From NCBI RefSeq assembly GCF_036785885.1, contig NC_092310.1:2604001-2668000 (forward strand): DNA of 64,000 nucleotides, in the 5' to 3' direction. This DNA comes from Coffea arabica (taxonomy: Eukaryota > Streptophyta > Magnoliopsida > Gentianales > Rubiaceae). Below, in pieces: positions 12,780-24,300 of the stretch (within the stretch, counting starts at the first letter, position 1; the number at the start of each line of letters is the position of its first letter). Both the position numbers and the translations under genes were made by a program. The notes under the pieces are model-generated. The model was not told the origin of the DNA, ran no database searches, and saw nothing but the letters and a program-made list of their open reading frames with translations.

Positions 12780-13655
12780 TCTTGTACTCTACAATAGCAG
12801 ATATCTTGAAAGAGTTGGCATCCAACATTATCATACTCAAGAGGTTTGATAGAGAAAATTTCATTTGATGGCAAAAACGTGTTCATTTTTTTCTCACTGC
12901 ACTCTAAGTGGTCTATGTTTTGACCACACCAAAACCATTGATCATCAATACCGAAGAAGAAACTCTTGAAGACATTCGAAAACGTCAAAAATGAGAGAAC
13001 GCTGATGAAATATATCGTGGTCACATTCTCAATATCATGAGTGACAGCCTATTTGATGTCTACCATTCAATTATTACCGCAAAGGAATTTTGGGATCGTT
13101 TGGAGTTCAAGAACATGTAAGAATATACAAGTAAGAAGTTTCTTGTATCACCTTTTAATAATTATAAAATGGAAGCTAATAGGTCTGTTATGGAGCAATT
13201 TAGTGAAATTGAAAGGTTTTTTAATCACTTCACACAACATAATCTGCACATGGATGAACTCATTATTGTTTGCTCTATAATAGATAAATTACCATATTCT
13301 TAGAAAGATTTCGAAAGAGATCTCAAACATAAAAAAGAGAATATCTCTCTTGAGATTCTTAATAATCTCTTCGAGTAGATGAGGAAATTTGCATACAAGA
13401 AAAGAAAAATACTCAAATTCTTGAAAAAAACAAAGATTCTACTTCAAAAGTGCATGTGATTGAAAAGGGACAAACTAAGAAGTCTCAAGGAAGCAAGAAC
13501 GGCGAACAACCCAAGAACTGATCCAAGAAAAGGAAGAAGGGACAATGCTTCTATTGCAAGAAAGAGGAACAATACAAATTCGAGTGCAATTATCTCCGAA
13601 ATCAATATGATTGAAGATGATTTAACTTGGTGGGTTGATTCTGGAGCTACGTGAC
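12780..13655 (+). pseudogene. copia gag and protease remains
   Basis: Text typical of copia Gag (FDRENF.., WQKRVHFFL, AKEFWDRLEF, FSEIERFFNHF) is spread over different frames with several stops. The nucleocapsid zinc knuckle is recognisable at ~13550 as CFYCKKEEQYKFEC, with the histidine position changed to Q. The aspartic protease signature WWVDSGAT follows at ~13630 and keeps the catalytic DSG, but a stop comes directly after it. Confidence 0.75.
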
Positions 13656-13657
13656 AC

Positions 13658-15385
13658 GTGTGCAACAATAAAATGTTCTTCAACTCCATGAAACCGGTAG
13701 ATGAAAGTACCGTTGTTTACACGAAAAATTCTACTACAATTCTAGTTCAAGGCATTAGAGAAGTAGAATTAAAATATACTTCCGGCAATGTTGTAACTTT
13801 GACAAATATGTTATATGTACCAAAAATTAGGAAGAACTTGGTGTCGGTTAATTTGTTAAATAAATTTGATTTTAAACTCGTATTTGAGACTGATAAATTT
13901 ATTTTGTCTAAGGGTGGTATGTTTGTAGGTAAAGGTTATCATTGCAATGGAATGTTTAAATTGAATGTACTTGCTATTAGAAATAATAAGATTGATATTA
14001 TTTTTGTGTATTTGGTTGAGTCTTCTTTTGGATTGTGGTATAATAGGATTGGCCATGTTAATTATAAAAGAATGCATGGAATGATAAGACTTGATTTGCA
14101 GCCATATTGTGATAAAATTGAAGGAAAATGCAAAACATGCATGCTAATGAAAATCACAAGAAATTCATTTCCTAAAGTTGAAAGATCATTTAAAATCTTG
14201 GATCTTATTCATAGCGATATGTGTGGCATTGCTACTTTGGGTGGTAAAAAATATTTTTTGACTTTTATTGATGATTATACTAGATATTGTCATGTTTACT
14301 TGTTACACTCAAAAAATGAAATAATGCAAAAATTTAGGACATACAAATCTGAAGTTGAACTTCATTGTGAAGCCTTTATCAAATGTCTAAGAACAGATAG
14401 AGGTAAAGAATATTATGATATTACCTATTTTGAATCTATTGGGATAAAACATGAGGTGACTACTCTTTATACACCACAACAAAATAGTGTAACCGAAAAG
14501 AAAAATCATGTATTGACGGCAATGATTAATGCACTTTTGTTAAAGTTTGGACAAAGTCAAAAATTTTGGGGTGAAACCTTATTAACGGCTTATTATATCC
14601 TAAATAGAATTCCTAATAAAAGGAGTTCTATAACCCTTATGAATTTTGGAATAAAAAGAAGCCGAACCTAAACTATTTGAGAGTTTGGGGTTGTCGAGCT
14701 GTTGTAAAACTCCTATAACTTAAGAAAAGGAAATTGAGAGAAAGAGGTATAGAGTGTATATTTTTAGGATATGCACAGAATAGCAAAGTATATAGGCTCA
14801 TGGTAATTGAACCTAATGATTCAATTTCGGTTAATACTATAATTGAATCTAGGGATGCTATTTTTGAAGAAAATAGGTTCACCTCTATAAAAGATGTTAC
14901 TCCAAAAGCAATAAACTGATAAAAGATGGTGAAATGAATCTATTGAATTGAGAAGGAGCAAAAGAGCTAGAAAGTCAAAAAACTTTGGTTCGGACTTCTA
15001 TATGTATCTAGTTGAAGGAACTAAAAATACAGTGAGCAATCAAATTCCATATTGCTTCAATACTGAGGCTAATTCCAAGACCTATGAAGAAACAATGAAA
15101 TCACAAGATGCTCCTTTTTGGAAGGAATCTATAAATGATGAGATTGACTCGATTATGGGTAATAAAACCTAGAAATTAGTAGACTTACCACCTGGTTCAA
15201 AATCAATTGCTTGTAAGTGGATCTTCAAGAAGAAAATGAAAATTGATGGAACTATTGATAAGTTCAAAATCAGATTGATTGCCAAAGGATTTACACAAAA
15301 GCATGGTGTGGACTATTTTGACACATATTCTCCAATAGCAAAAATTGCTACAATTGGAGTACTAATTATAACTTCTATCCAAAAT
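13658..15385 (+). pseudogene. copia integrase and 5' part of reverse transcriptase
   Basis: An open frame to 14671 covers the protease C-terminal part and the integrase. The zinc-binding H and C residues (GHVN..., CKTC) and the DDE acids are visible (IHSDMCG, LRTDRGKEY, NSVTEKKNH), so the catalytic triad seems kept although the last motif is altered from the usual NGVAER. Stops and shifts follow at 14671-15236. The reverse transcriptase begins near 15150 (CKWIFKKKMK, GVDYFDTYSPIAK) and is cut after 'TSIQNL' by the fold-back insertion. Confidence 0.8.
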
Positions 15386-15388
15386 CTA

Positions 15389-15514
15389 GGGCTTGTTTGG
15401 AAGTCCAAGTTTTTACCAAGTTATTATTATACTAGTTTTTTAACAACTTGTGCTACAGGAACCCCAAAAACTTATCAAAATTTTTTAACCTACACACTTA
15501 AAATATCCAAAACA
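15389..15514 (+). repeat. outer terminal inverted repeat, left
   Basis: About 125 bp matching the reverse complement of 17374-17499, including 'acaggaacccc', 'aacctacacactt' and the GGGC(T/C)TGTTTGGAAGT terminus. Confidence 0.85.
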
Positions 15515-16264
15515 CAAAAAAAAAACTCCCTTCTCCTTTTCTTCTTCTTCCTCCCCCACCACTACCTCCGTCAACTGCTTTGTCACCGGCCACCACCTCC
15601 GCCGCCGATCAAATTTTCCGATGTCGATTTTTTTTTCCCTTTTTCCCTCTCCCCCTTTTTTTTTTTTCCTTTTTCCCTTTTCCCCAGCAAGTTTTTTTTT
15701 TCTCTCTGCGTCTCCCCCCCTCCTCCCCCACCACCCTTCCCCTTCCCCTTTGGCCGATCTGGTCACGAGACCAAATCGCACCGAGGGAGGGTGGCGGGGA
15801 AAGGGGAGGACAGAGGGAAAGGGGGGATTTGCCCAAAAAAAAAAATTGCGGAGCCTGTTTTGAAGTTGCGGGGAATGGGAGGAAAGAGGACAGAGGCTTG
15901 CGGGGAAAGGGAGGAAAGAGGACAGAGGCCTATTTTGAAGTTGCGGGGGGAAGGGGGTGGCGGAGGAAGAAGGGGTGGCGGGGGAAGAGAGGATGGCGGG
16001 GGAAGAGGGGATGGCGGAAAGCGTGGGGAAGCGGGGTGAGGGGATGGCGGGGGGAGGGGGAATGCGGGGTGAGGGGGTCGCGGAGGAAGGGGGTGTGACC
16101 GGCAGAGGGGGAGAAGCAAAGCAGGGGGTGGCGGGAGGTGGCACTGCTGGAGGCAGAGGTAACGGGAAAGGGGAAGAAGAAGAAGAAAGAAAAGAGAAAG
16201 GAAAGAAAGAAAAAGAAAGAGAAAGAGAAAAAGAAAGAAAAAAAAAGAAAAGGAAAAAAAGTTT

Positions 16265-16548
16265 TTAACCCTACAAAAACTTCTACAAAATTTTTCTTCT
16301 TACAAAAAAATTTTTACAAAATTTTTTCAAAAACTTCTACAGTGTACTACAGTAAAGTTTTAGACAAACTCCCAAAAAACTTAGGGCCTGTTTGGAACCT
16401 GAGTTTTTTAGGAGTTTGTCTAAAACTTTATTGTAGTGCACTGTAGAAGTTTTTGAAAAAATTTTGTAGAAGTTTTTGTAAGGTGAAAATATTTTTTGCA
16501 GAAGTTTTTGTAAGATAAAAAATTTTGTAAAAGTTTTTGTAAGGTGAA
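16265..16548. repeat. central hairpin of the fold-back element
   Basis: The left arm 16265-16381 and right arm 16402-16548 are inverted copies ('cttctacagtg...aaaaaact' and 'agtttttta...cactgtagaag'). The right arm carries an additional repeat of 'gaagtttttgtaag'. The 20-nt spacer contains another GGGCCTGTTTGGAA terminus preceded by TTA, which suggests a head-to-head joining of two element copies with loss of one inner end. Confidence 0.8.
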
Positions 16549-17373
16549 TTTTTTTTCCTTTTTTTTTTCTTTCTTTCTCTTTCTTTTTCTTTTTTTCCTT
16601 TTTCTTTTTTTTTTCTTTCTCTTTCTTTTTCTTTTCTTTCCTCTCTTTCTTCTTCTTCTTCTTCTTCCTTCACGCTCCCGCCACCCCTCCCCTTCCCCTT
16701 CTCCTCTCCTCTGCATTTCCCCTGCTAGCCCCCTTCCCCCCTCCCCTCTGCACGCCACCCCCTCCCCCGCTGCCGCGCCACCCCTCCCTTTCCCCTTCTC
16801 CTCTTCTCTGCATTTTCCCCGCCAGCCCCCTTCCCCCTCCCCCTCCACTCTGCACGCCACCCCCTCCCCCCGCCAGCCCTTCCCCCTCTGCACGCCACCC
16901 CCTCCCCTCTGCACGCCACCCCCTCCCCCGCCTGCCCTTCCCTTTCCCCCGCTGCCCTGCCACCCCTTCCCCCCGCCACCTCCTCTGCCTTGCCCCTTCC
17001 CCTTCCCTCGCTGCCCTGCCAACCCCCTCCCCCCGCCACCTCCTCTGCCCTTCCCCCTCCCCTCTGCCCCGCCACCCCCCTCCCGTTTCCCCCTTCCCTG
17101 TTCCCTTTCCCGTTTCCCGCCACCCCCCTTCCCTGTTCCCCTATTCCCCCGTCACCGAGGAAAGTAACTGCTGCTGCTGCATAGGTTGGGGGAATTTGGC
17201 CAGGGAGGGGAGGGAAGGAGAGAGGGAGGGAGAAAGGAAGGGAAAAAAAATTTGGGAACGCTGGCGCCGGAATAAGTGGCCGGCGCCGGAAACGGCAGCG
17301 GAGGTGGTGGCCGGCGATGAAGGTACGGTGGATGGGGTGGGGGAAAAAGAAGAAGAAAGATAGAAGTTTTTTG

Positions 17374-17499
17374 AGTATTAGATATTTGAAGTGTGTAGGT
17401 TAAAAAATTTGATAAGTTTTTTTGGGTTCCTGTATCTAAAGTTGTTAAAAAACTTGTAGCTAAAAAACTTGGCCAAAAAACTCACTTCCAAACAGGCCC
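17374..17499 (-). repeat. outer terminal inverted repeat, right
   Basis: Reverse-complement partner of 15389-15514, ending in ACTTCCAAACAGGCCC before the CTA target duplicate. Confidence 0.85.
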
Positions 17500-17502
17500 C
17501 TA

Positions 17503-18715
17503 GTTATTCACCAAATGGATGTTAAAACAGTATTCTTGAATGGTGATTTGGATGAAGAAGTATATATGGAACAACTCAAAGGGTTCTAGTACCTAGTCAA
17601 GAGCATATGTTGTGTAAGCTTATAAACTTTTTATATGGACTAAAACAAGCACCGAATCAATACCATCAGAAATTTGATCAAGCTATTATTGCTAGTGGAT
17701 TCAAGATAAATGAATATGATAAATGCATTTATAGCAAGTTTAATGATGAAAAGGGTGTTATAATTTGTTTATATGTTAATGACATATTAATTTTTGGGAC
17801 TGACTTGGAACAAGTTAAAGTCACCAAAACTTTGCTTTCAAGCAAATTTGACATGAAAGACATGGATGAGGCATATGTCATTATTGGTATAAGAATCTTA
17901 AAAAATGATAACAATATAAAGTTATCTCAATCGTATTATATTGAAAAGATTCTTAACAAATTCAACCAAAGTGATTGTATTCCAGCCTCAACACCTTTGG
18001 ATCCCAAGATAAACTTTGTGAAAAATGAAGAGGATCCAAAATCTCAATTGGAATATGCCAAGATTATAGGGTGTTTAATGTATGCAATGACGTGTATTAG
18101 ATCTGATATTACATATGCAGTTGGTATATTGAGCAGATATACAAGCAACCCTACTAGGTTACATTGGCAAGGTGTAACTAAAATTTTAAAGTATTTAAAG
18201 GCCACTACGGCTATGGTATATGTTATACCGGTTATCCTTCAATTTTAGAAAGATTTTCAAATGCTAGTTGGATCACTAATAAAGATGATCACTCATCGAC
18301 AAGTGATTGGATCTTTATGTTTGGTGGAGGTGCAGTTTCTTAGGGTTCTAAGAAACAGATTTGTATTATCGATTCAACAATGGCAGCAAAGTTTATAGCA
18401 CTTGTTTCAGCTTGTAAAGAAGCTGAATGGCTACGTAATTTACTTTGTGATATACCATTATGGCCAATACCTTTATCACCTATCTCAATACATTGTGATA
18501 GTACAGCTACACTTGCTAAGGCATATAGTCAAGTAGATAATGGTAAGTCAAGACATAATTATGTCAAAGATTTGATCACAAATGGAGTCATATCAAATGA
18601 TTGTATGAGATCTAATGAAAATTTGAGTGATCCTTTGATAAAAGGGTTATCAAGGAATTTGATGTTAAGGACATCAAGGGGGATGGGTTTAAAGTCCAAA
18701 ATCCTTGATCACTAA
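17503..18715 (+). pseudogene. copia reverse transcriptase 3' part and RNase H
   Basis: The frame resumes after the insertion (HQMDVKTVFLNGDLDEEVYM), is open at 17607-18248, and continues as RNase H at 18380-18715 (ACKEAEWLRNLL, HCDSTATLAKA, KSRHNYVKD). The polymerase active-site box reads YVND at 17772-17783 where copia elements have YVDD, so the second catalytic aspartate is lost. Stops lie before 17607 and after 18248. After 18715 there is no recognisable polypurine tract or LTR. Confidence 0.8.
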
Positions 18716-19200
18716 TGGTGGAACCTCAATTCAAAGCTAGATACAATGTCTAATCTTGGATTCAATGAGTGAAAGTACATCATTCTAGTGGTTGGTGCAC
18801 TATGTGAAGTTAGACATCCCAATGTAGAATAGTGCATGTTATTCTCGCTAGTGCAAATGTAAGGGTGGGTGCTCCGAATAACTTGCTCGTTTGGGTTGCT
18901 AGTTTTTTGAAAAAAAAAAAAAGAACAAGAAACTTTTGGAATATTCCCTCAACACATTGATTTCGTTTTGCTAGTTTTTTGGAAAAGCTTTTCTGCCGCG
19001 TGCTCTCTCTTGCTTCTGCTATCTCTTGCCTTCATCGTCAGTTGTTATCTTTTATGTTTTGTGATAATAAATTAAAAAAATTATATTTTTGGGTTCAGGC
19101 TTGCTTATTGTAATCCCTGGAAGCCTTTCCAAATTACTCAGTGATCAAAAACATTAACCATCTTCTTGGGTTAGGAGAATAATAATCAAGCTGATTAACA

Positions 19201-20636
19201 ATGACTGATTATCATTGTCATCATCCTTTAGAGCCCAAGAGAGTTTTTAAAACCCCAGATGATTGGTTGAGTGCCCTTCCTGATGATATTCTTTTTTATA
19301 TTCTGTCATTTTTCCGTATTAGAGATGTTGCACGAACATCAGTACTGTCCACCAGGTGGAGATACCTTTTTGTTCGGCTTCCTGATGTTGATCTTACTTT
19401 CTCTAAAGCACATAAGTGTAATTTCATGGATAAGCATCCTACATTGTGCTATCATGCCAGAAATAAGAGTGACATGTTACTCTGTAAGTCCATAAAATTT
19501 ATCAATTTCGCCAATCGAGTAATTATGCTATGAAAAGGGGAATTTAAACTCGTTTTGAAGCCTGTTATCCCGAATATTAATATGGCAATCGACTCGTTGA
19601 TATTTGCTGCACTTTCGTGTAAACTCTAAGAACTTGATATATTTATTGGTAGCGATGAAATTGGAATTCATCTTGTGCTACAATATTCTCTTGCAGAACG
19701 TTAGTTACTTTGAAAGTAGCAAATGGTGAGGTCGATTTGGTTCTGCTAGATTCAGTTTATTTACCATAACTTAAGGTACTACACTTGCTTGAATTGGCGC
19801 TAGTAGATGCCGAGTCCATTTCCAGGCTTATGAAGGCTTGTCCTTTGCTCGAGGAACTGAAATTAACTTTATGATCTTCCAATTTGATTGAACATAGAGC
19901 AGTCGATTTATCTAGTCCTTCACTGAGAAAACTGATACTCAGTGGTTTCTTGGACTTGTGTTCTTTGGTTATCAAGTCAGAGAGTCTTGATTATCTGGAA
20001 TATTCTGCCTGTCAAAGGCAAAAGTTTAGTCTTAATGCCCCAAATCTCAAGTATTTTATCTACAATAGCTATGATAGCATAAACTTTGTTCAAAATTTGA
20101 AGTCTTTTGTAGAGGCCAAAATCAAGCTTCGCTTTGATGGATTGGCAAGTGACTTGTTATCATTGAATGATTTGCATGCTCTTGTTAACAGGCTACAAAG
20201 TGTGCAGTTACTTGATTTACATCATCCTAGTCTGCCGGTATGTGTACATTTGATTTCACTATTATTTTCTCATTTTTGTGGCTTTGTTATAGAATTTCAT
20301 AATGTATTTATTTCTTTCTCTGATTTGCATGAAAGATTTCTGTCGTGCTCATGATTTGTTGCCGACTTTCAATAATTTGACCACTCTGTTGCTGGAAGCT
20401 TTTCACCATGAACATGTTTACCATGCCTCTTTCTGGAAAGTGATGCCTTGCTTGCTCCAAAATGCCTCCAAAGTTGAAGTGCTGATCTTTGATCAAGTGA
20501 GTTATTCGAGCTTAATTTTGTCTATTTGAATGAATTACTTTGGATTTTGCTGTCCCTGATCTTCTTTGAATGTACAAGTTCGAAAAAACTTCAGATCGAC
20601 TAACGGATTTGAGTACATTTTGCCTGAGGCTATTCC
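19201..20636 (+). pseudogene. F-box/FBD/LRR pseudogene, 5' part (split by copia insertion)
   Basis: Closest paralogue of the intact gene at 36240, with the same start text MTDYHCHHP. The F-box is readable (DDWLSALPDDILFYILSFF...VLSTRWRYLFVRLPDVDL). The frame stops at 19531, where the paralogue has CGA (Arg) and this copy TGA, followed by a small deletion and more stops. Exon 1 would end at 20237, exon 2 spans 20336-20496, and exon 3 starts near 20580 with a changed acceptor (acaag for acag/g). Exon 3 is cut at 20636 by the minus-strand copia element and continues at 26109. Several independent lesions make it non-functional. Confidence 0.85.
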
Positions 20637-21278
20637 TGTTGGGGAAATCGGGTCATTTCCCACTCAAAAAATTCAACTAGTGATTTAAATCGATTCAATA
20701 ATTTTCAAGAAAGATCATTAAAATAATATCCCTAGATAGAATTATCATTCAAAATAAATTTCCAAGAAAGGCTGGAGGGGTCACAAGCAATCCCACTTAA
20801 AACCCAGTCTCCTATGACAGAATTTTTGTGCACGGTGTATTATCACAACTAAATCCGTATATACATAAACAATACGTACATATGAATAAAAATGCATCTA
20901 AATGAATCGTATAAAACACTACAAATAAACTCGACAAATATATTGAATACTGCACTACAATTGAAAAGAAACTACCAAATAAATGTGGAATAAATAAAAG
21001 AGATAAGGAAAAAACGCACCCGAAAAATTGATAATGGAATTCGGCCAATTTTACCTAATCTCCGAGCACTGCCAAAGCAGCCCGCTTTTATAATTTAGGA
21101 GAAGAAAAAATTACAAAAGAATTCTTTTTCAAATTCTTTGTTGGTGTACCTATTGGGAAGGCTTGAGAGTTAATTTATAACTCTCAAGCCTTGCACCTAC
21201 AACTAATCCCACCGATGTGGGATTTGGAAATTATGCCAAAAATTCAAAGTCAACAATTATTGGTTTTGAATTTCAACA
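20637..21278 (-). repeat. 3' LTR of the copia element
   Basis: 642 bp, starting TGTTGGGGAAATC and ending TTTCAACA in plus-strand reading. It matches 25485-26103 along its whole length. It carries an extra 'agttaatttataactctcaa' segment near 21170-21190 that is absent from the other LTR. Confidence 0.93.
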
Positions 21279-21298
21279 AATTTTCACCTTGGTATAAT
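21279..21298 (-). other. probable polypurine tract
   Basis: On the minus strand the bases just inside the 3' LTR read ccaaggtgaaaatt, the expected place for the plus-strand primer of reverse transcription. It is only moderately purine-rich. Confidence 0.5.
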
Positions 21299-21390
21299 TT
21301 CTAATCCCACCTCAAAAAATACAAACTTCTCACTCAAAAATAACAAATGGTCCTTGCGGTACTTCCAAATTTACGCCCTCAAGTGCCAAT

Positions 21391-24300
21391 TCAAATGTGC
21401 AGGATGTTGATCATGTTTAAACAATGTTCAAACTTGGACCTTGTGACCACTTTGGTCAACATATCTGCACAATTCTCTGTAATCCGAATTTTTTGGAGAA
21501 AAATCTCCTCTTCTTTGAGAATTTTTCGCACAAAGTGATAGCGAACATCAATGTGCTTCGTTCTTGCATGTAAGACCTGGTTCTTTGCTAAGTAAATAGC
21601 ACTCTAACTATCACAATACAGGTCAATGTGTTTTTGACCAACTCTCAAGTTTTCAAGCAATCTTTGAAGCCAAATTGCCTCCTTCACAGCTTCTGTAATC
21701 ATCATATACTCTATCTCTGTTGTAGACAAAGCCACCGTTGACTGCAAAGTAGACTTTCAACTAATTGGCGCCTTGGCAAATGTGAACAAATAGCTAGTTG
21801 TAGTATGTCGCTTATCGAAATTACCTGCATAGTCAAAGTCACAATATCGAACTACACATTGACCAAGTGATTCATCTCGCTTGAATACTAATCCAATATC
21901 TACAATATTTTGAATATACCGTAGAATCCATTTCACACTTGCCAATAACCCTTGCCCGGATCATGCATAAACCTACTTACCACATTAACTTCCTGTGAAA
22001 TGTCGGGTCTCGTACACACCATTGCATACATCAAGTTACCAACTGCATTAGTATACGGGACTTTCGCCATGTATGCTCGCTCTTCAACTGTTTTTGGAGA
22101 TAATAGGTTGCTAAGTTTGAAATGAGGAGCAAGCGGGGTACTTACAGGTTTTGAATCTCTATTCATACTAAAACGTTGTAGTACTTTGTTCAAATATTGC
22201 TTTTGTGTCAGACAAAACTTGCCTCTCGTTCTATCCCTGCTTATTTCCATGCCGAGAATCTTCTTGACTTCTCCCAAATCCTTCTTCTCGAACTCTTTAC
22301 TCAACTGAACCTTCAATTTGTCAATTTCAATTTAGCTCTTTAATGCTATTAGCATATCATCAATATACAAGAGTAAATAGATGTAGGAATCATCTCGTAA
22401 CTTATGCAAATACACATATTGATTGTATTTGTTTCTTGTATACTTCTGATCCATCATATACTGATCAAATTATTTGTACCATTGCCTCGGTGATTGCTTC
22501 AATCCATACAACGATTTGCTCAGTTTATAAATCCAATTCTTTTTACCGACAACTTTAAATCCATCTGGTTGAGACATGTAGATTTCATCCTTCAAGTTAC
22601 TGTGAAGAAACGCAGTCTTCACATCAAGTTGAGTTAGCTCCAAATTCAACTATGTTACCAAGGCCAACAAAATTCTAATAGAGAAATGTTTAACAACTGG
22701 AGAAAATACCTCATTATAATCAACTCCCTCCTTCTAAACGTAGCCTTTGGCCACCAATCTTGTCTTGTAGCGAACATCAATCTTGTCAAGAAATCTTTCT
22801 TTCTTATAAATATCCATTTGCATTCAATTACCTTCTTGCCCTTCGAGAGTTGTGTCAACTTTCACGTCTTATTTTTTTGAAGAGATTGTATCTTTTCTTC
22901 CATAGCATTCTTCCATCTATCATTTTCTGTACTTCGGACTGCTTCAAAAAAAGTGGATGGAACATCATCAACAATTGGAAATGCATAAGCCACCATGTTA
23001 GCAAAACGTGCAGGTTTTTGAATTTCTCGTCTTGGTCTATTGACGGCAATTGACTCTTGCTGCTGTTAAGGTTCTTGGGTAGAAACTTCTTCCTCATCTG
23101 ACTCCTCTTCTGCCATGGGAGAGTCACTGATGGTGCTGTTTACTGGGCTCACTACTATTTGCTCAAACTCCATCTGTTTCGGCGTACACTCCACCTGTTG
23201 CGGAGTACTACTGATTCCATCTTGTGTTACCTTATTTAACATGACAGATTTATCAAAGGTAATATTCCTGTTGATAATGGTTTTCTTTGTTTCTAGACAC
23301 CACAAACAATATTTCTTAACTCCAGCATTAAAACCCATAAAAGAGCCTTTTTTGCACGTGAATCCAAATTTGATTCATTTACATGATAATATGCAGTAGA
23401 ATAAAAAATACACAAAAAATTATAATATGTTGTAGGTTTTTCAGACTATACCTCTAATGAAATCTTGCCACCAATTGCAGATAATAGCACGTGATTGACG
23501 AGATATTGAGTATATGTCACAGTCTCAACCCAAAATTTTCTGCCTAACCCAGCATTAGACAACATGCAACGTACTTTCTTTACTAGTGTCTTGTTCATAC
23601 GCTCTGACACCCCATTCTGTTGCGGTGTTCTTCTAACTGTGAAGTGCCGAATTATGCCACACTCTTGGAATATCTTCTGGAAGGAATCACTCTTGTATTC
23701 TCCACCATTGTCTATTCGGAGAACTTTGATCTTTTTTGCCGTCTGATTTTCAACCTGAGCTTTTCATTTAAGGAAAACCCTAGCACATCATCCTTGTTCT
23801 TCATAATAAACACCCAAACTCTTTTGAAAAAATCATCAACAAAAGTGACAAAATAGTACCTGCCTCCAAAGGACAGAGTCTTAACAGGTCCCCACATATC
23901 TGAATGTACATAATCCAAAATACCTTTGGTATTATGGATGCCAGTACCAAATTTCATTTTTCTTTGTTTTCTCAGAACGCAATGCTTACAAAATTCTAAT
24001 TTGCAAGTTTTCGTACCTTTCAACAATCCTTACTTGGTAAGATTTTACAAGAATTTTTCACCAGTATGCCCCAATCGCATGTGTCACAACTTTGTTGCCT
24101 CCGCATCCTTTTTGCTACTGGAAGATGTTGCTGCTGCTGCTATCCCAACAATTGTACTACCTTGGTAGTAATACAGATTATTCTTCCTCACACCTTTCAA
24201 CATCACAAGTGCTCCCGAAATTACTTTAAAAATTTCATCTTGCATCTTCACTTCCAGGCCTTTTGATTCCAAGATTTCCAAGGAGATGAGATTCCTCTTC

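Larger units (their letters stand above)
15389..17499. mobile_element. 2.1-kb fold-back (foldback-MITE) element, PIF/Harbinger-like ends
   Basis: The termini are GGGCTTGTTTGGAAGT on the left and, read on the other strand, GGGCCTGTTTGGAAGT on the right. The element is flanked by a 3-bp CTA duplication (15386-15388 and 17500-17502). Removing it rejoins the copia reading frame exactly (SIQNL then VIHQMDVKT). The inverted repeat is not confined to the ends. About 125 bp of terminal repeat, then a GC-rich 'ggccaccacctcc' block, then a pyrimidine-rich run, then a purine-rich run, and a central AT-rich arm all recur in reverse order on the other side, meeting at a 20-nt spacer (16382-16401). No transposase is present. 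The long Pro/Gly/Lys-rich open frames inside are products of the low-complexity arms. GGGCCTGTTTGG ends with 3-bp targets are usual for Tourist/PIF-Harbinger MITEs; the class assignment is inferred. Confidence 0.85.
12780..18790 (+). mobile_element. degenerate Ty1-copia retrotransposon, interrupted
   Basis: Gag, protease, integrase, reverse transcriptase and RNase H remains occur in the Ty1-copia order on the plus strand, with the reverse transcriptase split by the element at 15389-17499. Stops and frame shifts are scattered through it. I could not find a matching pair of LTRs or a primer-binding site, so the boundaries are approximate. The last coding remains end at 18715 and F-box promoter-like sequence resumes by about 18940. 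The element is dead. Confidence 0.8.

Noticed and set aside
15485-17184. Many long Pro-, Gly- or Lys/Glu-rich open frames on both strands
   Set aside because: They are translations of the purine/pyrimidine-rich arms of the fold-back element; overlapping frames in both strands show the same low-complexity bias and there is no domain.
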